Shown: positions 56,979 to 64,000 of the stretch, piece after piece
Numbering within the stretch: position 1 is the first letter of the stretch
How the letters are laid out: each line of letters begins with the position of its first letter
Assembly (NCBI GenBank): GCA_033725935.1
Contig: MU867127.1
Location: forward strand, 62,001 to 126,000
From: Cladorrhinum sp. PSN259
Taxonomy: Eukaryota > Ascomycota > Sordariomycetes > Sordariales > Podosporaceae
DNA length: 64,000 bases
Reading direction: 5' to 3'
Notes under the pieces: model-generated
What the model was told of the DNA's origin: nothing
Database searches by the model: none
What the model saw: the letters and a program-made list of their open reading frames with translations, nothing else
Made by a program: the position numbers and the translations under genes

Positions 56979-59130
56979 CTATGACAACAGCACCCGAATC
57001 TCCCCAGATGTCCGTGGGAATAACACACGAAGACTTTCGAGCTCCTCGTTTCCACCCTGCTTCTGCTCGGTGAATTCATCAATCAGCATCAGCATCTCCT
57101 CAATGTGTTCGAAGTCGACACAGAATCTCTCAGCAGCCTCTTCGGTGATCTCTCTGGCCAACTTGGCATCTTGCAACCGTTGCAAGTTCTCCACTGCGTC
57201 CATCAATGCTGATGGCAAAAAGTCGTCTAGCGTTTGGCTTGACTGTGTAAGATTTGGAGTTTGGACGGCTTCAAGTGACGATGCCCTCTCAAGGTCCTTC
57301 TCGCTGTCATTGAGCTCTCCCAATGCTGTAATGAGCGCATCCAAGCCGGATTCGCTGCGGAAAAAGCGATATTGGCTCTCCGTGAGCCTCACTTGTTCCT
57401 CTTCCAGTTTCTCCTGCATTTGAGATATGTGTGCCGCTGTAAAGTCAAACGGGACCAAAGAACTTGAGGCGGTAATTAGACAGTTGGCAAGGAATATCGA
57501 ATTCGATGGGGAGGTGAGTGTTTTAGCCATGTTAGCGCATCCTGACAAAAAGGGATCAAATGCTTCAGCCAAGATCGGTTCGAAATCAGCGCCTCGGTCA
57601 CTCGAAGATGTAAGAGACGTTTCGTAAGTTTTCATGATGGCCGTGAGTTGCTCTAGCGCATCAAGCAGAAACTCCGGCGGGCGGAGATCTGCGGGAGTGT
57701 GCTGGAAGTCTCCTTGGAGTGCCGCAACATGATCGCGAACCAAAGACCGGAACTGTCGCAGCGCTTCAGCCTCTAGAGCCCCCAAGGCCTCCACGAGAGT
57801 TGATTCGGAACTGAGAAGCTTAGAGAATGTGCTCTTGTAAAAGTTGAGCAAGTTCGCCAGCTTGTACGCCAGGATTGTCTCCTCGTTGGTTTGAATCACC
57901 TGCTCTACCCTCTGTCGCAATATCCGAGCAGCGCCAGACATGTCTCGATCAACAAGGTCGTTCAGTGTCTTGACAGGATCAAAATCATCGTTTGATTCTT
58001 CGTCTTCATCTGCAGCAAGCCGCCATACTTCGTTCTCTCTTCCAGCTTGGATTCCCCTAGCAATCTCTTCGCCCTCTCCAATAAAGAGCCCCTCGAGTGC
58101 CTCTTTTTCCCCCACTGCAGCCGAATGCGCCCAGGCCAGCATGTCTCCCACATATCTCAGTGTGTCGTGCGCTGCGAGTTCAATAGGCTTGACAGACGAG
58201 TCTTCAACTCCAGAGGCTGAACTGCCTGTAAGTGCAGTATAAAACGAATCAGATAACACATGCTCTCGCGCCTCCGCAAAGAAGTCGAGACACTTTTGAA
58301 AGAGGGTCGGCCGCTCAGCCAGCACTCTGAGAGCCCGCCGTATGGATGAGCCGATCTGAGGATTTTCGAGATTGAGAGTCTTGAATTCCCGCTGTACCCA
58401 TTTGTAGAGTTTCTGGAACCCGAGATTCAGGTTTTTGGACGCCTGCTCCATGATTTCCAGCCCCAGTGTCTGATTTTCGAATCCCAGAAGAACCTCGCAA
58501 TCTTTGCTTATTTTCTTGGCCTTGGCCAGAGAAGCAAAATAGATATCATCCACGGGCTCCGATGTCAAGGTGAGTGCAGCCGTTTCGTCGTCTGAAAGAA
58601 CAAAGTTGGCATTGAAAGATTTTAACAAGACCTGCTTGTTCTCAACCTGGCTTTTCTGCGTCATGAGTTGGGAAGCTTCCTGGAGTGTTGATGCCGTCTC
58701 CTGGTGAGCGGCACCGATTTCCTTTTTCATCTCATTGAAGCTATCATTGAGCCTTCCAATGGTGGTTCCAATACGGCGCAGTTGCTACACACATGATCAG
58801 TTCCATTTCGTCTTAACCACTGATAAAGCCGCTTATTCTGCATACCTCGGAGACTTTGGCAAACTCATCAATAATCTCCCCATTGCTATCGATGACCTCT
58901 TTTTGAAGATCAAGGCGGAGTTGACGGCGAGTCTCGGCTGTGTTAAGTACCCCTCTATCATCCAGTAGTGCCAGGGCCTCCCGAAATTCCGTGTCGGCAT
59001 ATGATGATGAGAGGACACTCGAGATCTTGGAAGAAAGGGGGGTTGCCCCTTTTGAAAGGGAGGAAGCTATTGTTGGGCTCGTTGGGGCCAATGGGCCAGC
59101 GGTGTCCCGTGGTGGAACCAGTGAGGACAT
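56979..59130 (-). CDS. COG6: Conserved oligomeric Golgi complex subunit 6
   Basis: Two exons, 59130-58846 and 58784-56979, give 696 residues. COG6 is a lobe-B subunit of the eight-subunit COG tether, which captures vesicles recycling within the Golgi. The N-terminal half is helical and coiled-coil: FREALALLDDRGVLNTAETR, RRQLRLDLQKEVIDSNGEII, then across the junction VSE|QLRRIGTTIGRLNDSF. Family landmarks follow: VLLKSFNANFVLSDDETAAL, SEPVDDIYFASLAKAKKISK, CEVLLGFENQTLGLEIMEQA, LYKWVQREFKTL and RALRVLAERPTLFQKCLDFF with the Ser-rich FYTALTG motif. The N-terminal 45 residues are Ser/Pro-rich. It is head-to-head with ATG9 across 746 bp. Confidence 0.93.
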
Positions 59131-59876
59131 GTTTAAAATTCTGAAAACGAGAAAGAAGAGTCTCAGTTTAGTTATGAGTGGTGAAGTATATCATTCCAAA
59201 GTGTTGGTCTGCCGATGATGTTAACACCTCCCATGTCCCTCTCCAGGTACCACGTAAATAACACCGTGCAGGTATACGGTGTGGACCGAATGGAAAGCAA
59301 TTCCGCTGTCGCCGGCATTTCCCATCTCAGCTGCAGTTGGGCTGGACCCCGATGATAAAGTGATAAGAGGCTTGGCACAGCTGTAGTGCTTCACCGCCTG
59401 CCAGGGATGGCTTAGTATCGCATGCGGTCAGAAGCTCAGACCCACCACTCGTCATTCTGGCATGCGGGCGTGTGGTCAGCTGCAGCACGAAGCTCCAAGG
59501 CAGCCGGCCGCCTGTATTCTTCCCTCTCATCCACTGGAGGTTGCAGTGCACACATGCTTCTGCCCACAAGACAGCACCAGACAAGTTGGATCAACAGATG
59601 GCACCACCGCCTGACTGACGTTCTCTCCGGTCCACGACGGGAACGGGGTCTGTGACTCTGAGTCTCGGATCAGTCTATTCTCTTTTACTTTTCTTCCATC
59701 TCTTTACTGTTAATCAGCAGCATCTTTGTTATACCCTCAGCTCCCCACTATCTCGAGGATTGAGATCGACCTCACGGCACCGGCACTCACAACCACAAGC
59801 TACGGACAACTTCTAGCATCGAACTCTGGTCACGCTCCAACTCGTTCATCAACGCCTATTACAAGGTCGGTTCGAA
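59131..59876. promoter_or_regulatory. Divergent promoter of COG6 and ATG9
   Basis: A 746-bp head-to-head spacer. The ATG9-proximal 200 bp are C/T- and CA-rich leader sequence. No transcription-factor site is recognisable with confidence. Confidence 0.5.
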
Positions 59877-62702
59877 ATGGCACAAAGGGTGTTCTCAAAT
59901 ATGATGCCAACAGCGCGGGCCGGCCGATCATTTTACGAGGAGCTCCGAGCCCGAGACCGCGACACCGAATCCGGCGCCGGCTTGCTCGACGAAGAGAACC
60001 TCAATGAAAACTTCCAAGACTATGATCTTGAAGATGCTGGGCTCGGGTTTGAAGATAGTCGCTTAACTGTGGGAGGGCGGAGGAGTTCATCATCCAAAGC
60101 ACGAGGCCGTAGAGGTGCCCCGCCGGCTTGGCCCACACACGAAGATGACGGCGACAACGAAGTTCCCGCCTCCTTACTGGTAGAGCCACACGAAAGGCCC
60201 ACAACACACATACCAGATCATACAAGCAGGAAACACGCCTCCTATCATCAGCAGGGGTCCGCCATCCCAGGGCCGTCGAGGGCAAGGGCGCAATGGGACA
60301 CAGCACAAGCCCACCAACAGTTACACGACGACGACCGAATCCCATCACAGTCGCGGCGTGGTAACAACGCGCCAAACTTCTTTGCCGGGATTTTGTCTGG
60401 CAGTTCGAAAGGCAAAGCGGAGTGGAGATGGGCAAATGTCTCCAACCTCGACATTTTCATGAAAGACGTTTACGACTATTACGTGGGTGCTGGCATATGG
60501 TGCATCATTACGGAGAGGGCTCTACACCTCATGTAGGTAACAAGTTCCAGCAGTTGGAGTTAGGAGTGCTGACCTGTTATAGAAATGTCGCCTTCATTGC
60601 TGTCCTCTTAACTTTTCTTTCGCAATGTGTGGATTACGGCAAGATCCGCGGAAGCCAGAAGCTATCTCAGATTGTAATCCCACACTGTACCACCAAGATG
60701 TCGTGGACTTGGAACATGTTGCTGTGGTTCTTCGCATTCTACTTCATCTGGAAGTCGTTTCAATATCTCCTCGACGTTCGTCGGCTGCTCAATATTCGGG
60801 ACTTTTATGTCCATCTTCTCAACATTCCAGACCATGATATGCAAACCATCACATGGCAAGATGTTGTTGCCCGGGTCATGGCTTTAAGGGACCAGAATAC
60901 TAAGACGGCTGCGACCCTTTCTCCTGCACAGCGCCGCTGGCTCGGTAGCCAATCCAAGGAGAGACTGGACGCATCTGATATTGCCAACCGCCTAATGAGA
61001 AAGGAAAACTATCTGATCGCCATGTTCAACAAGGATATTCTAGATCTGACAGTTCCACTCCCTTTTCTGCGGAATCGGCAGGTGCTCACACGGACCCTCG
61101 AATGGTCACTGACATTTGCCGTTCTAGACTTTGTCTTTGACGAGAATGGACAGGTGAACCAGGAATTTTTGAGGGCAGACCGACGACGAGAGCTCAGCTT
61201 AAAGCTTCGTACAAGATTCTACTTTTCAGGCATCATGCTCCTGGTCTTGGCACCCTGGATCGCGGGTTACTTCCTTATATATTACTTCTTGATGTATTAC
61301 TATGTAAGTAATACCTCTGATATTGCTCCATCTATCCGACTGGTATGCTGACGCTTACTCTCAATGACAGGAGATTCAAAAGAACCCAGCGGTGGTAACC
61401 TCGCGGAGCTATACGCCTCTTGCGGAGTGGAAGTTCCGTGAGTTCAACGAACTACCCCATCTCTTTAAGAAGCGGCTCGACATGTCATACCCATTCGCCA
61501 GCCACTACATGGACCAGTTCCCAAAGATCAAGACAGAAATGGCGTTTCGTACAGTTGCCTTCATTTCAGGCGCCGTTGCAACCATCTTAGCCATCGTTTC
61601 TATTATTGATCCGGAGCTATTTCTGGCTTTCGAAATCACGCACGACCGCACCGTCCTCTTCTACACAGCGGTTTTTGGTGGTGTTTGGGCGTTTGCTCGT
61701 GGAAGCATTTCCGAGGAGAATTCGGTGTTTGATCCGGAGTATGCTATGCGTAGTGTGATAGAATACACCCATTATGAACCGGATCACTGGAAGGATAGGC
61801 TCCACAGTTTCGACATTAAGCAGGAGTTCTCAGAACTGTACAAGATCAAGCTGGTAAACTTCATGGAGGAGATTCTAGGAATCTGCACGACACCTTTCGT
61901 CCTCTTTTACAGCCTCCCAAACTCGAGCGAGCGGATAATTGATTTCTTCCGTGAATTCACCATTCATGTCGACGGACTCGGCTACGTTTGCTCGTTTGCA
62001 GAGTTTGATTTCAAGAAGGGACTTCCGACTGGAAAGAAGCCTGATGACGGAAATGCTGATGTTCGAGACGATTACTACTCGACGAAGCATGGAAAGATGG
62101 AAGCTTCCTACTACGGCTTCATAGGCAACTATGCCAACTATGCTCTGAATCCCAAGACAGCAGCCGGCGCGCATCTGCCACCGGCAATGCGCAACCAAAT
62201 ACATCACCCACCACCAGCCTGGCCAGGACTCAACTCGCCTCCGCTTGGGACTGACTTACAGGGTTCAAGGATGGGTCGGAGCGAGGTGCGGCCGAGAAGT
62301 AAAGCCCCGCGCCATCGCTCGGCTATGCCCCAACCATCGCCGATGGCTTCCATACTGCTGGATCCACATCATCAACCAGGAGCGAACATTAGCGGCAGAC
62401 CATTGCACCCACAGCGGCAGCCGCGTGGTGTTGGCTTCCCAGGAGAGCGCAGCATCATTGAAGAGTCCACAATGGAAGATGGCGAGCAAGTTAGTGACGC
62501 AGGAAAGCACCATGACGATGAGGAAGTGTACGAGAACGGGGAAGCCATGGAGGAGTCTGCTTGGCAGACATCGCCTGCAAGGACTCTCAGTCGCGATAAC
62601 AGCGGCATTGAGGGTAGGAAAGCACCGGGGGCCGGAGTCGTTCAGATGATCTATCAGTTCAACGAGGCTCAGATCAAGCGCCGGCCAGGAGGTGTAATCT
62701 AG
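59877..62702 (+). CDS. ATG9: Autophagy lipid scramblase Atg9
   Basis: Three exons, 59877-60532, 60583-61303 and 61371-62702, give 902 residues. Atg9 is the only multispanning core autophagy protein. It resides in small vesicles that seed the phagophore and equilibrates lipids delivered by Atg2. The N-terminal 190 residues are disordered (SFYEELRARDRDTESGAGLL). Membrane segments include YYVGAGIWCIITERALHLM, NVAFIAVLLTFLSQCVDYGK, TWNMLLWFFAFYFIWKSFQY, GIMLLVLAPWIAGYFLIYYF and AVATILAIVSIIDPELFLAF. Conserved lumen- and cytosol-facing blocks are LLNIPDHDMQTITWQDVV, RLMRKENYLIAMFNKDILDL, SRSYTPLAEWKFREFNELPH, MEEILGICTTPFVLFYSLPN and GLGYVCSFAEFDFKKG. The C-terminal 230 residues are again low complexity, with acidic stretches. 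The start gives the family's usual MAxxVFS-like N-terminus; an ATG nine codons later is possible. Confidence 0.95.
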
Positions 62703-64000
62703 AGACGAATAAGATAATGAAAACACACGAAGGTTGTGATGGCAAGGGCGATCGATGGCAGTTGGAGGAATCTGGCATACACAGACATTATTATTCTGCA
62801 TGTCGCTTATGACTCGGAATGCCACGGACGTTTCGAGTTCGGCGTTGAAGACGTTTTCTCTTTTCCATCCTTGGTTATGGTATCCTTATCCAGAGTCAGA
62901 TACAGAGCACAACTAGATATTATCAGGATAGACAGCGACTTTAGTCTCTGGGATAATGGGATTAATATCCCAGTGACAAAAACAAAACATGAAAATTGAA
63001 TAAATGAAATGGTTGATTATTGGTTCTCGGGGCGCTAGTGGAACACCTTATCCAAGAAATCGAACCACAATCGAGCACAGGTGTGAAGCTAATTGGAAGG
63101 AGCGACTAGATAAATGGCTTGGGGAAAGGCTTCAGCTGACCTTCATTGTTATTATTGTAGTTTGACACATTCACATCGGCCGCCATGGATTTCAAATGTA
63201 AAACCAGGTCTCCCAAATCGAGACAGCTGTCACGCACACAAAAGTCACACACAAAAAGGCTCATACTGGCTACACTACTTGGATTCACAAGACACGATGA
63301 CACTCCGAGAGCACCTTTGAAGGAGACCTTGTTTGTCTCAACTCTCTTTGCGGATCGCAAGCTTGGCAGGCATGTGCCGATACGATGGCTCGGTCCTTTT
63401 GGACTTGGAGATCGATTTCCTTCTTTGGAATCATGAATCCCATATATCCGATTTCGGTCAGTTATTTCACTTCTAACCACCAAAGAAGACACAAAAGCTC
63501 AGAAAGTGTAAAGAGAAAGCCATGCCTCCTCGGAAAAGCCAAAGTAACCTTCTCGGCCCCGGCGGAGAAGCTACGGATCTGATAATGCAAAGCAACAAGG
63601 ATGTGGGACTAGCCGAGGGACTTCTGAGCACTTTATCTTTTGAATCTATGGAATTGTCAGGCATCACAGCATTCTTCACAGTGGGGGTTGCGGGAGATCC
63701 TTCTAACAAGCCACTAAGAACAACCTCTCCGCCAACCCGACAGCGCTCACATCCCTGTTAGCTGCCCGCGTCCATGCTAGGTTGCCCCCCAAATCCCCGA
63801 CCTCCGCTCACCCCCTCTACGGCCGGCCGGTCCATATTTTTCTTGGCCATCTGAACAGGACTGAGCCGACAACGGTCGCAGAAAAATTCGGAGGTTGCCC
63901 AATTGCCATCACAGTTGATCACCCTCACAGCTCTCCCTCAACCAACCTGCCAAAACCGCAACCCCCGTTGTACCCGCCCCCTCTGCGAGCTGAGACGACG
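62703..64000. other. ATG9 3' flank and right end of the window
   Basis: No gene supported. An ATG frame of 79 codons at 63522-63761 (+), starting MPPRKSQSNLLGPGGEA, has no recognisable domain and no visible splice partner inside the window. The final 250 bp are C/T-rich, like promoters of this genome, so the leader of a further gene may begin beyond the edge. Confidence 0.45.

Noticed and set aside
63522..63761. 79-codon ATG frame at the right edge
   Set aside because: It is too short and unrecognised to call a gene; the start context is acceptable but no other evidence exists in the window.

Overview
The window is nuclear DNA of a filamentous ascomycete, most likely a sordariomycete close to Neurospora or Sordaria. 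Genes are interrupted by short spliceosomal introns (mostly about 50-300 nt) with GTAAGT/GTATGT-like donors, CTAAC/CTGAC-like branch points and YAG acceptors. There are no operons. Coding third positions are rich in C and G, and long pyrimidine-rich leaders and intergenic tracts separate the genes. I join exons into 19 protein-coding genes. In every multi-exon model the exon lengths sum to a whole number of codons.

Layout: 641-4010 (+) VAC14; 5137-5969 (+) mitochondrial ribosomal protein uS17m; 7393-10113 (-) SGD1/NOM1, divergent from 10475-10984 (+) SRP14; 12735-15933 (-) a ten-exon Gbp2/Hrb1-like triple-RRM protein with an 8-nt microexon; about 5 kb with no recognisable gene; 20957-22097 (+) COQ9, whose intron holds a sequencing gap between homopolymer runs; 22951-26683 (-) SMC6; about 4.7 kb that is gene-poor and holds one possible gene relic; 31364-32992 (+) APH-like phosphotransferase; 33183-35160 (-) pyruvate decarboxylase; 35820-36457 (-) ERV1, divergent from 36772-37723 (+) HEM4; 38385-39487 (+) OXR1/TLDc; 40386-41628 (-) Fus3/Kss1-type MAP kinase (MAK-2 type); 3.4 kb intergenic; 45041-48051 (-) SEC24; 49269-49750 (+) small single-pass membrane protein; 50210-52424 (-) Zn2Cys6 transcription factor; 53787-56410 (-) MIT-AAA ATPase; 56979-59130 (-) COG6, divergent from 59877-62702 (+) ATG9; then a gene-free tail.

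As in most fungal euchromatin, the genes are individually regulated housekeeping and signalling genes rather than a pathway cluster. Several act in membrane traffic (VAC14, SRP14, SEC24, COG6, ATG9) and several in mitochondria (uS17m, COQ9, ERV1, probably OXR1). The head-to-head COG6-ATG9 pair is the neighbour relationship with the clearest functional logic. I found no CRISPR array, intact transposon, secondary-metabolite cluster, or convincing tRNA or 5S rRNA gene. I did not find a clearly new multi-gene system. The most interesting observations are gene-structure oddities (8-nt, 4-nt and 12-nt coding exons), a possible frameshifted membrane-protein relic, a repeated TACATGTACA palindrome and an uncharacterised small membrane protein.
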